From: Nautilus pompilius
Taxonomy: Eukaryota > Mollusca > Cephalopoda > Nautilida > Nautilidae
Length of the DNA: 64,000 bases
Direction of reading: 5' to 3'
Assembly (NCBI GenBank): GCA_018389105.1
Contig: JACATO010001218.1
Location: 26,769 to 90,768, forward strand
Positions 11,830 to 23,047 of the stretch are shown here, in pieces (the first letter of the stretch is position 1; the number at the start of each line of letters is the position of its first letter). The notes beneath the pieces are model-generated. The model searched no databases, had not been told where the DNA came from, and saw nothing but the letters and a program-made list of their open reading frames with translations. A program made the translations under genes and the position numbers.

Positions 11830-13939
11830 TCTTAGATGGAGGTTGGAAGTTTTAATCAAAAGTACAAATGGGGTGGTATCCGTTATCTTCCGCGGAGTCA
11901 TGAACGAAACAAACCTGTAATTCTAGACCTGCTCGCAGCCCATCCTAAGGATCGTAGAGCTACGACAGGGTTACTTTGCCCTGAATCAATCTAGATCCCC
12001 CCTTTTCTTCCGTCCGTTTGGTGTAGCTGCATCCACGGGGGGGGGGGGACAAGGTTCCGACATTAAGGGACAGGGGTTTTTGACAAAAGTTAGAAGGACC
12101 TAATGAATCGGATTTTTCTCAGCTGGCAGTCACAGCCCTGAACGGCAACAAACGGAACTTGAATAAGCACGTGACCCGGAAGAAACACAGAACTTTTCAT
12201 TTTCTTAGATTTCTTAGAATTCACACTGTTTCTGAGCCTGGATTACGACTAAACGCATATTTACGTCTCTTCGGATAACTGCAGGATTATCCAGGCAGGC
12301 CGGCCCGCAAAGCTCGGAATAATTGTGACGTCACTCAGGGTGGTTGGAGAGAGGGAGATATCAGTGGCTATTTCTTACTAAATTTTGACGGAGGAATCTA
12401 AATAGTTTATAAGTGACAAGAGAAAAAGAGGAATAGTAGTAGACCCACAAAAGATGAGGATGGCTTTAAGACACTAAAAGAATTGAATTCAGAGACCGAA
12501 CAGAGTAGGCAGTGGATCGGTGCCTGGTAATCCAGGTGTGTAGCGGATAGGTACCGTCCCACCGAACTAGCTGAAGCCTTGCCAATCGCCGGAAACACCG
12601 TACGGTGCGGCCTGGTTTCCGGCGGACGGACACCAACAGTTCCCGGCGTTTTCCAGGATTTAGAAGGAAACCTAGCAAGTTACTAGTGGCTAACACACGG
12701 ATTGATTTTCGTCTCGGTTTGTCGACCTCTATCTTCGGTGTTGGTAAACACACTGGGAGCTCTCGAAATAACATTTCTCATTTCCGATTATCGCAACAAG
12801 GCTGCACGCGAGGTCCCTGGCGCCTTCTACCCCGTTCGGCGAAAAATCAGAGTAAACTGAACAGCTCCCGGTATTCGAATAAAATTAAGTATTATTATAA
12901 TTTATTACACTGTACTTTTTTTTGTTTTGCTTTGCTTTGCTTCCATCAACTCGGGTGCGACTGACTTTTTTGTATAACTCTGCACGCCCGGAAACGTTCA
13001 AATATTACTCAACACCGTAACCCGATATTGAACCTGCGCAGCGCCATTTTAAATTACCACATCCAACATCATTCCATACCGCGCGTGCTGATGCGAGTTC
13101 CCTCTTCTCTAGTGTTGGGAGGAGTCTTTTTAAGCTGTATCATTCGACGTCGCGTTACACCGTCTACACTGACACGATGTGTTGTCTACACCCCCCGTGC
13201 ACGTACACTTATAGAGAATCGCACCCTGGCACTAAGAAGCAGCAGAGGATAACAAGCTGCCAACGAGGTTGCATCAGTAAACGAGACGAGAGACCTTTCA
13301 CGTTAACACGAGCGGTTACCGGAAACCCGCTCGTCAGTACGGTTAACAAGGTATTCGATTTAATTTTAAATTAGGGTCCACTGATGATGAATAATTGGTT
13401 TTGTTTATTTTCTTTTAGTTAATTAGACATTTCACGGAGTTAGAAAGTAGACTTCGTCAACGAGAGAGCAGCTCGGCTTTTTTTTTTTTAAAAAAACAAA
13501 CAAACGCGGACGCCCGGCGTTTGTTCATCGTCCACCTGGCTGTCGGAAACAGGACTGGTGCAGTAAACCTGGCTCCGCCACACATGACTGGGCCTGCACT
13601 CGGTGGCTCGCCGGGAATTAAGCGGACTTGTGTTTCAAGTCTTTGTAAATCCGTTTTCCGCTCGCGGACCGAACCACCTGAGCGTGAACTTTGCCGACAT
13701 AAAGGGGAGGGAGGGAGAGAGAGAGAGAGGGAGGAGAGAGGAGAGAGAGGGGGGGGATGCGACTGCTGCACAGATGTTCCACACGTGAGAACCGCTGCTC
13801 TCCGCGGGCCGTTCCAGGAGAGACTCCGTAACGCTGCCCCACCGGTCGTTCCTCGAGGATCCTCCCCAATCTAGCTTCATTTCGATTGTAGCGCAAGTAA
13901 TTAAAACCGGTACCGTTCGCTTCCACTGTCGGCCAGAAA
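11830..13939. other. Unique DNA, CpG-rich at 12.5-13.9 kb
   Basis: A poly-G run lies at about 12,039-12,049. Open frames on both strands at 12,407-12,964 and 13,028-13,874 overlap one another and show no recognised domain. A purine (GA)n/(GGGA)n tract occupies 13,704-13,757. I see no convincing exon, and the frames at 13.5-13.9 kb run through the (GA)n tract. Confidence 0.5.
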
Positions 13940-13990
13940 ACACAAACAAACAGACAGACAGACAAACAAACAAACAAACAGACAAACAGG

Positions 13991-14040
<50 letters not shown>

Positions 14041-14249
14041 AACAAACAGACAAACAAAACAGACAGACAAAGAGACAGACAAACAGACAGACAAACAAAC
14101 AGACAGACAAACAAACAAACAGACAAACAAACAGACAGACAAACGACAGACAAACAGACAGACAAACAAACAGACAGACAAACAAACAAACAGACAAACA
14201 AACAGATAAACAGACAGACAAACAGATAAACAGACAGACAAACAGATAA

Positions 14250-14288
<39 letters not shown>

Positions 14289-15375
14289 AACAGACAGACA
14301 AACAAACAGACAAACAAACAGACAGACAAACAAACAGACAAACAAACAGACAGACAAACAGACAGACAAACAGACAGACAAACAGACAGACAAACAAACA
14401 GACAGACAAACAAACAAACAGACAAACAAACAGATAAACAGACAGACAAACAGATAAACAGACAAACACAAACAGATAAAAAAACAACAAACAGATAAAC
14501 AGACACAACAAACAGACAGACAAACAAACAAACAGATAAACAGACAAACAAACAGACAGACAAACAGACAGACAAACAAACAGATAAACAGACAAACAAA
14601 CAGACAGACAAACAAACAAACAGATAAACAGACAAACAAACAAACAGACTAAACAGACAGACAGACTAAACAGACAGACAGACTAAACAGACAGACAGAC
14701 TAAACAGACAGACAGACTAAACAGACAGACAGACTAAACAGACAGACAGACTAAACAGACAGACAGACTAAACAGACAGACAACAGATAAAAAACAGACA
14801 AACAGACAAACAAACAGACAGACAAACAGACAAACAAACAAAACAGACAACAACAAACAAACAGACAAACAGCAAACAAAACAAACAGACAGACAAAAAC
14901 AAACAGACAGACAAACAGATAAACAAACAGACAAACAGACAAACAAACAGACAGACAAACAAACAGACAGATAAATAGACAGACAAACAAACAAACAGAT
15001 AAACAAACAGACAAACAGACAAACAAACAGATAAAAACAAACAAACAAACAAACAGACAGACAAACAGACAGACAGATAAATAGACAGACAAACAAACAA
15101 ACAGACAGACAACAGACAGACAAACAAACAAACAGATAAATAGACAGACAAACAAACAGATAAATAGACAGACAAACAAACAAAAACAGACAAACAGACA
15201 AACAAACAAAACAGACAAACAGACAAACAAACAAACAGATAAATAGACAGACAGACAAACAAAAACAGATAAACAGACAGACAGACAAACAGACAAACAA
15301 ACAAACAGACAAACAGACAGACAAACAAACAGATAAATAGACAGACAGACAAACAAACAGATAAACAGACAGACA
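13940..15375. repeat. 1.43-kb ACAG/ACAA tetranucleotide array
   Basis: A very long imperfect tetranucleotide array of ACAG and ACAA with scattered GATA variants. At 14,646-14,781 it contains eight exact head-to-tail copies of a 17-bp unit (AGACTAAACAGACAGAC). On the minus strand the (CTGT/TTGT)n sequence has no stops over long stretches and gives Cys/Val/Leu/Phe/Ser frames of up to 341 codons in all three frames. These are artefacts of the repeat. The lack of frame preference, extreme composition and run-out into unrelated unique DNA all argue against coding. Confidence 0.96.
14646..14781. repeat. 17-bp minisatellite nested in the ACAG/ACAA array
   Basis: AGACTAAACAGACAGAC starts at 14,646, 14,663, 14,680, 14,697, 14,714, 14,731, 14,748 and 14,765. 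The copies are identical, so this block is younger than the surrounding, more varied array. Confidence 0.95.
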
Positions 15376-16391
15376 TCCTATCCGACTAAGGACGACACGG
15401 AGAAGCGACGAGGCAGGCGCCGGGCCGAACTGACAGTCAGCGCACGTGCGGCGGTATTATCCCGGTTGTCGCGATATAAAGACCTTACTGGCGAACTTAC
15501 TAAGCACAATTTCGTGACAAACGGGTATTAAGGAACCTGTAGGATAATCAGGATTTATAGGGCTCTTTTATACACAAAACGCCGGGATGCTGGCAGCGGG
15601 GTGTACTTTGTCACGTGCACACGACTACGAAGAACAGGCTAGAAAAGAAACGCTACGTATATCCAGGCAATGTCTTAACCGGTCACGTGGCCCTTCCGAC
15701 TTTGTTACGAGCTGTATCTAACAGCTGCCGGAGAGGAAGGAGCCCTGGTTTATTTTGTTATGATATTACGCTTATTATAGAAAACCCGAGAGAGTTTATA
15801 TTGTTGCCGTGCGAAGTACGAACAAGAGAGTTGAATTTAAATAGAGCTACCACGTGTAACTCCGAATTCGCCGAACCGAGACCGTGAAGCCCTCCTGTGG
15901 AAGATAGCGTGCAGCTACCTCCGTAAATACAAGAGGGTAGAGTTGGGGACAGTTTGGATAGCATTCGATCCCCCGACTTGGATCAGCTGGAAAACAATTC
16001 GAGCAGAAACTACTCGAACACAGATAAGTCTGGACACGAATTGCGCTTGGTTCAGTGTGGGAATTACCGAGGCAGAGAGACAGGCGGGAAGGGCCGGAAG
16101 TACGGCCGCCGGGAATTCACAGCTGGCCAGCTTTTCAAAAAGCTCCTAATAGAAGCCCGCCGCGTGCGGGGGCATCGAATCAACAAACATTGCTGCATTT
16201 CGTATGTGAAACATGGTTTAAAATTCCTCGCCGGCGACGAGTCCCGACCATGCCGATACCCCGGCATTATATTTCGGAGCATCGGACGACTTGCTTGGAA
16301 TGAACCGAAGCCCTCGATCTCAAGGCGTCGTCGTTTCCCGCGAGTCGCGGCCGGTCAAGCAGCAAACGAACCAGCAAGCAGTCTCTCTCAT

Positions 16392-16423
<32 letters not shown>

Positions 16424-16680
16424 GAGAAAAGCGAATAACAAAATTTAAATTCGCATTTTTATGATCGGAAAAATAAGTGTAGGCTCACCATTGAAATACA
16501 CCATAAATATCATGTAATCAATTTAATAGTGAAAATATTTACATGCAATATACATGACAGAAATGATTTATTTGTTACTATTGATTTTTCATGGCTGTTT
16601 CTGCACTACTTGAAGAGCTGATAGGGAAAGAAACTAACGAAGGAAAAAATAGAAAGCATCTTCATTTGATATTCTTCTTC
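15376..16680. other. Unique CpG-rich DNA with orphan frames
   Basis: The GC-rich segment 15,380-16,380 carries plus-strand frames at 15,615-15,887, 15,954-16,448 (164 codons) and 16,055-16,303. The 164-codon frame is the longest non-repeat frame in the window. It is basic, has no recognised domain, and its C-terminal 30 residues come from a (GTCT)n(CT)n microsatellite at 16,392-16,423. It overlaps other open frames in the same GC-rich DNA, so coding is unproven. Confidence 0.45.
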
Positions 16681-16739
16681 TATTTTTTATTATTATTATT
16701 ATATTATTATTCTTATTATTATTATTATTATATTATTAT
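16681..16739. repeat. (ATT)n microsatellite
   Basis: Interrupted ATT/TTA repeats of about 59 bp with TATATT and TTCTTA interruptions. Confidence 0.94.
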
Positions 16740-16998
16740 TGAAAAAGGGGTTGAGTGTTTTGAAAAAATACGTTTATTTTATTTGACACGACAACCGTTT
16801 TTGTACTGATGTATCTTGAAAGCTGGTTTTGTTTTGTCAGTTTTATTTAGCGTGAAAAGTTGACCTTGGTGCAAACTGGAAGAATCCCTGCATAGATCGC
16901 TTTTTACTTTGATAAGTTCACAGTATTATTAACTGATTAGTGCACAGAACTACATTGATTCAGACACGTCATACTTTGTATTCTTTTTACTTAAGTCA

Positions 16999-17165
16999 CA
17001 CATACGTGAACGACCACTGACACTTTATACACAAAGCGTCATGTGCGCGTCACTGACCGACTACACGTCACACATACGTCACATGTGCATCACTGATCTG
17101 TCAACACTTTATACACAAAGCGTCATGTGCGCGTCACTGACCGACTACACGTTAAACACAAAACG
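16999..17165. repeat. 84-bp tandem duplication rich in CGTCA
   Basis: The 49-bp block at 17,020-17,068 recurs without change at 17,104-17,152 (offset 84 bp), inside a longer and more diverged duplication. CGTCA or GCGTCA occurs about seven times between 17,038 and 17,168. CGTCA is the half-site of the cAMP response element (CREB/ATF family). It could be a small enhancer-like cluster or simply a young duplication of CpG-containing sequence. Confidence 0.8.
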
Positions 17166-17392
17166 TCATCACATTATTCACAATGATGCTGTGTACATCA
17201 TCACGATTTATATAAAAAATAGTTCATCACAAAAAGGAATTATACGCTATTTGCTAATAGATTATATATATAATTTTTGAATTTATTTTCCATTAAAAAA
17301 TAATCTTGGCATTTTTTCAAAGCAACATTTGTCTACGCTACTAAGAGAGATCATGAAAGTCTGACTGGCTTATGGCATATGCAGAGACAGTG

Positions 17393-17431
17393 GGTGTTTA
17401 GATTGCGCAGCAGTGACACTTTCTAAACACC
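17393..17431. other. Perfect 10-bp inverted repeat (hairpin)
   Basis: GGTGTTTAGA (17,393-17,402) and its exact reverse complement TCTAAACACC (17,422-17,431) flank a 19-nt loop. No T-run or precursor-like arm length supports a terminator or microRNA, and its role is unknown. Confidence 0.6.
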
Positions 17432-17636
17432 ACACAAAATTAACCTTGTGTGTTTGTTTACCTGCTGTCGCTGGGGAATCAAGTGCTCCCTGACGTTAAA
17501 TGGGGAGAATTTCGCTTGGCTGATATCAAGAAGTGCCAATGCATAAGGAAAGACGCATTCTTTATAATTTACATGTGAATATAATACCTGCTACTATAAA
17601 CTGTCCCTTTTATTTTCATGAGAATTTGTCTTGCAG

Positions 17637-17851
17637 ATTGTAAATATTCGCTGTTCAAGCCACGATGGTTTGATGTCATAGGTGGACGTGGTTGCTGCTT
17701 GGACACAACACCAATGCAATGTTATGAGGCCGTAAAACAAAAACTCCGATATAGGTTTGGCCTGATGTCCGAGAAAGCTATGTTGCTGTGTTCTGATATG
17801 AACCCGCTTGAACTAACTCTTCAGATAAATAAAAAGATGCAGAAAAAGTGA
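17637..17851 (+). CDS. Candidate terminal coding exon, unknown product
   Basis: About 71 codons, opening with residues DCKYSLFKPRWFDVIGGRG and ending in a Lys-rich tail and TGA at 17,849-17,851. The sequence upstream looks like a 3' splice site: a CTACTATAAAC branch-like motif near 17,590, a pyrimidine-rich stretch, then TTGCAG ending at 17,636. Unlike the repeat shadows, the peptide has balanced composition (Trp, several Cys, mixed charged and hydrophobic residues), and its codons are ordinary. I do not recognise the family. An in-frame ATG at 17,618 also exists. It could instead be a fragment of a decayed transposon or a chance frame. It is preferred over its neighbours only because composition and splice signal agree. 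Confidence 0.22.
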
Positions 17852-19051
17852 CTGCAATAATACTAGAGATAAACGTGATCTGGTTAGATGAAGATATAGT
17901 CTCCATGATTTCATAACCAGACTCGAAAAAAACAAAAAGCAAACAGAACAATTGCTATCTGCCGCTATATAGAAAAAAAAACACGTTTCTAAATTATATT
18001 GGGCCTGAATTTAGTAATCCACTTGAATTCGGACTACAGTATAGTACTTGCGGTCTGGCTGGCTTGTCTCGTGTCGGCGTGTGTGCTTCCTCTAAATTCC
18101 ACAAACAACGAAGCCGACCACGCTCTTGCGTCTTTTCATGTTGGCTTTTCTATAGAACTCCAGCGTGATGACGTAGCAACTACGTTCTAAGAAAAAGTTA
18201 AGTAAACCAATTCTTTTAAAGTAACACTGGAATCCAGTTTCAGCATGGGACACTACTGTCCAAAATCTATTTTTAATGTAAACACTAATTGCAAATTATC
18301 AAATGCACATAATAAAATAATAACTTAAATATTCTCAGATAGACAGTTCCGAGAACGCCATCATATGATTTTGAGCTCTTTTGAAGTGAAGGTAAAAAAG
18401 AAGAAATGACACCGTGACGTTGTAGCCTCGGTGCACGTGTCACGGCGGACCATTCTGGACAATTACCACGCACAAGAGAATTCCAAACAGCGCTGTACAC
18501 AAGTATGATGCAAGGGGATGCTTTGATGGTTGTAACGAGAAAGCTACGGCGCCACCCATACATGTTTACAAATACCAAGAGTTTAAATTTACTGAAATTA
18601 TTTTGAAGTTAATGTTATAGTTAGTTTCATGTATTAAAAAAGCATTTAACGTGTAGTAGACTCTGTTTCATTACGTGACGTCAGTATTCCTGGAAGGAGT
18701 TTGTCGATCGTTTCTCCGGTCGAAGACTCAAGTGACAATCCAAGGTTTTACAGCAAAATGTCTGGTAACAGTAGCGCCTATTGCAACTTTCCTTAATTAA
18801 TTCTTCGTACAACATCGGGAAAATAATTAAAATTTGAGATCGGTTAAAAATATTAAATTATTTTATTCGAATTTCAAAACGTTATTCATAAGTGTCGATA
18901 GTGTAAATATTTTAGTAAAAGCATTAGGACATAAAAAGGGAGATACAAATAAAATAATGGCATTTTATATTAAACAAAACCACAAAATAACCCAGGCTTC
19001 GCTAAGCGAGAGCCAAAACAACCACAATGTGACATAAATTTACATTTTTTT
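17852..19051. other. Unique AT-rich DNA up to the satellite
   Basis: No gene is recognised. A minus-strand frame of 97 codons (18,285-18,578) has no known domain. The last 30 bp (from about 19,040) pass into the first diverged satellite monomer. Confidence 0.6.
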
Positions 19052-21171
19052 GGTAGTAGAGCACATTATTATTCGTACCACTACATAATGTTGATAGAGA
19101 CCAGTATTATTGAAAGGCAATATTGTGTTGGTAGAGCTCTGTATTATTGTAATGCTATATTATGTTGCTAGAGACCAGTATTATTGTAATGTAATATAAT
19201 GTTGGTAGAGCCCAGTAATATTGTACCGCTATATTATGTTGGTAAAGCTCAGTATTATTGTACCGCTATATTATGTTGGTTGAGCTCAGTATTATTGTAC
19301 CGCTATATTAAGTTGGTAAAGCTCAGTATTATTGTACCGCTATATTAAGTTGGTAGACCTCAGTATTATTGTACCGCTATATTAAGTTGGTTAGACCTCA
19401 GTATTATTGTACCGCTATATTATGTTGGTAAAGCTCAGTATTATTGTACCGCTATATTAAGTTGGTTGAGCTCAGTATTATTGTACCGCTATATTATGTT
19501 GGTAAAGCTCAGTATTATTGTACCGCTATATTATGTTGGTTGAGCTCAGTATCATTGTACTGCTACATTATGTCGGTAGAGCACAGTATCATTGTACCGC
19601 TATATTAAGTTGGTAGAGCTCAGTATTATTTTACCGCTATATTGTGATGGTAGAGCCCAGTATTATTGTACCGCTATATTATGTTGATAGAGCTCAGTAT
19701 TATTGTACCGCTATATTGTGATGGTGGAGACCAGTATTATTGTACGCTATATTAAGTTGGTAGACCTCAGTATTATTGTACTGTTATATTGTGATCGTAG
19801 AGCCCAATATTATTGTACCGCTATATTATGTTGGTAGTGCTCAGTATTATTGTACCGCTATATTATATTGTTAGAGCACAGTATCAATGTACTGCTATAT
19901 TAAGTTGGTAGAGCTCAGAATTATTGTACCGCTATATTGTGATTGTAGAGCCCAATATTATTGTACCGTTATATTATATTGTTAGAGCACAGTATCATTG
20001 TACTGCTACATTATGTCGGTAGAGCACAGTATCAATGTACTGCTATATTATGTTGGATGAGCTCAGTATCATTGTACCGCTATATTATGTTGGTATAGCT
20101 CATAATTATTGTACTGCTATATTATGTTGGTAGAGCTCAGTATTATTGTACCGCTATATTTTGATGGTAGAGCACAGTATCATTGTACCGATATGATATG
20201 TTGGTAGAGCCCTGTATTATTGTACTGCTATATTATGTTGGTAGGGCTCAGTATTATTGTACCGCTATATAATGTTGGTAGAGTTCAGTATCATTGTACC
20301 GCTATATTATGTTGGTAGTGCTCAGTATCTTTGTACCGCTATATTATGTTGGTAGAGCTCAGTATTATTGTACTGCTATATTGTGATGATAGAGCCCAGT
20401 ATTATTGTACCGCTATATAATGTTGGTAGAGTTCAGTATCATTGTACCGCTATATTATGTTGGTAGTGCTCAGTATCATTGTACCGCTATATTATGTTGG
20501 TAGGGCACAGTAACATTGTACTGCTATATAATGTTGGTAGAGCTCAGTATTATTGTACTGCTATATTATGTCTGTAGAGATCAGTATTATTGTACCACTA
20601 TATTATGCTTGTAGAGCTCAGTATTATTGTACTGCTATATTATGATGGTAGACACCATTATTATTGCACCACTCTATTCTGTTGGTAACGGTCAGTATTA
20701 TTGTACTGCTATATTGTTGGTAGAGCCCAGTATTATTGTATCGCTATATTATGTTTGTAGACACCATTATTATTGTACCGCTATATTATGTCGTTAGAGC
20801 CCAGTATTATTGTACTGTTATATTATGTTGGTAGAGCACAGTATTATTTTACCGCTATATTGTGATGGTAGACACCATTATTATTGCACCGCTCTATTAT
20901 GTTGGTAAAGGTCAGTATTATTGTACTGCTATATCATGTCGTTAGAGCCCAGTATTATTGTACCGCTATATTATATTTGTAGACACCTTTATTATTGTAC
21001 TGCTATATTATGTCGGTATAGCACAGTATTATTGTACCACTATATTATGTCGGGAGAGCACAGTATTATTGTACCGCTATATTATGTTGATAGAGCTCAT
21101 TATTATTTTACCGCTATATTGTGATGATAGAGCCCAGTATTATTGTACCGCTATATTATGTTGGTAGAGCT

Positions 21172-21781
21172 CAGTATTATTGTACCGCTATATTATGTTG
21201 GTAGAGCTCAGTATTATTTTACCGCTATATTGTGATGATAGAGCCCAGTATTATTGTACCGCTATATTATGTTGGTAGTGCCCAGTATTATTGTACCGCT
21301 ATATTATGTTGGTAGAGCTCAGTATTATTGTACCGCTATATATGTTGGTAGTGCCCAGTATTATTGTACCGCTATATTATGTTGGTAGAGCTCAGTATTA
21401 TTGTACCGCTATATATGTTGGTAGTGCCCAGTATTATTGTACCGCTATATTATGTTGGTAGAGCTCAGTATTATTGTACCGCTATATATGTTGGTAGTGC
21501 CCAGTATTATTGTACCGCTATATTATGTTGGTAGAGCTCAGTATTATTTTACCGCTATATTGTGATGATAGAGCCCAGTATTATTGTACCGCTATATTAT
21601 GTTGGTAGTGCCCAGTATTATTGTACCGCTATATTATGTTGGTAGAGCTCAGTATTATTGTACCGCTATATATGTTGGTAGTGCCCAGTATTATTGTACC
21701 GCTATATTATGTTGGTAGAGCTCAGTATTATTGTACCGCTATATATGTTGGTAGTGCCCAGTATTATTGTACCGCTATATT
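21172..21781. repeat. 330-bp higher-order copy, perfect over 280 bp
   Basis: Positions 21,172-21,451 equal 21,502-21,781 base for base. The offset of 330 bp equals nine monomers, three of them 36 bp long instead of 37. Within it a 73-bp dimer marked by the shortened CTATATATGTTGG recurs near 21,339, 21,412 and 21,485. Confidence 0.93.
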
Positions 21782-22703
21782 TTGTTGGTAGATCTCAGTA
21801 TCATTGTACTGCTATATTATTTTGGTAGACACCATTATTATTGTACCGCTATATTATGTCGGTAGAGCCCAGTATTATTGTACCGCTTATATGTTGGTAG
21901 TGCCCAGTATTATTGTACTGCTATACAACGTTGGTAAACCACATTGTTTTGGTTCCGTGATATTATGATGCTTGTGCGAATTATTATTGTACCGTAATAT
22001 TATTTTGGTAGAGCTCAGTATTATTGTACCGCTTTATTATGTTGGAAGAGTCTTGTATTATTCTACCGCTATATATTGTTGGTAGAGCTCAGTACTATTT
22101 TAACGCAATATTATGTTGATAGAGCTTTGTATTATTGTAATGCAATATTATGTTGGTATTGCACAGAATCATTGTACCGCTATATTATTTTGTTACAGCT
22201 CAGTATTATTGTACCGCAATATTATGTTGGTATTGCGCAGTATTATTGTATCGTAATATTATGTTGGTAGAGCCCAGTATTATTGTATTGCAATATTATG
22301 TTGTTATTGCACAGTATCATTGTACCGCTATATTATGTTGTTAAAGCTCAGTATTATTGTACCGCTATAGTATGTTGGTAGTGACCACTTTTATTGTACC
22401 GCTATATTATGTTAGTAGAGCCGAGTATTATTGTACTGCTATATAACGTTGGTAAAGCACCGTCTTTTAGTACCGCAATATTATTTTGGTAGAGCCATGT
22501 ATTAATGAATGGCTATAATTTGAGTGTGGAGTACAGTATATATTACCGACATATTATGCTAATAGACACCAGTATTGTTGTATCTCTGTATTATGTTTAT
22601 ATATTCCAATATTATTGTATGCTTATATTATGGTGATGGATTACAGTACATATTACTGCTATATTATCTTGGTTGAGTACAGTATTTATTACCGCTATAT
22701 TAT

Positions 22704-22843
22704 GTTTGGAGTGCCCAGTATTATCGCTGCGTTATATTAAGTAGGAAAATTCCAGTATTATTATACGTCTATATTTAGGTGTTGGAGTAAAATGTATATT
22801 TCTGCTATATTATTTTACCAGACCACATTATTATTGTACCGAT
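22704..22843. repeat. Left copy of a flank-specific four-monomer block
   Basis: This stretch carries unusual markers in order: TTATCGCTGC, TATTATTATACGTCTATATT and TATTATTTTACCAGACCAC. The same order recurs at 50,431-50,564 and 50,902-51,041 on the far side of the 36-mer zone. The mariner element sits immediately to its right. Confidence 0.85.
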
Positions 22844-22846
22844 ATA

Positions 22847-22872
22847 CGAGGTCTGTCGAAAAAGTATCCGAC
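22847..22872 (+). repeat. Mariner left terminal inverted repeat
   Basis: Twenty-five bases (22,848-22,872) match the right end exactly in reverse complement. The outermost base is C here and A (in reverse complement) at the right end. Preceded by the TA target copy. Confidence 0.96.
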
Positions 22873-23047
22873 TTTATTTTTTCCGTGGGAAGTAATGAAG
22901 TTAGGGAGGCAAAAATGTGCATAGTGGAGCCGGATGTCTTCATGCGCATGCGTGGTTTTTGGCGGGCTTGCTGGATGCGTCAGTCGCTGTCAGGTAGCCA
23001 TCGTGTGAGGTGCTACATGACTTACTCGTCGCATTTCCATTTCGACC

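Larger units (their letters stand above)
19052..22844. repeat. Satellite zone A: 37-bp monomers
   Basis: Units follow the pattern CAGTATTATTGTACCGCTAT then ATTATGTTGGTAGAGCT, with a strict 37-bp period over many units (for example 19,231-19,480). TACTGCT, TACCACT and TGTGATGGTAGAGCCC variants alternate with the main type. From about 21,210 to 21,780 the block is highly homogeneous, with a 36+37 dimer and a 330-bp higher-order copy. Units become diverged again towards 22,844. Confidence 0.95.

Noticed and set aside
13618-15376. Minus-strand frames of up to 341 codons rich in Cys, Val, Leu, Ser and Phe
   Set aside because: They translate the ACAG/ACAA microsatellite, stay open in all three minus frames, and continue into unrelated unique DNA. 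The composition is set by the repeat.
15954-16448. A 164-codon plus-strand gene
   Set aside because: It lies in GC-rich DNA with other overlapping open frames, has no recognised domain, and its end is translated microsatellite. It remains only a note in the region entry.
17393-17431. microRNA precursor or terminator at the 10-bp hairpin
   Set aside because: The stem is too short for a microRNA precursor, and there is no adjacent T-run or gene end.
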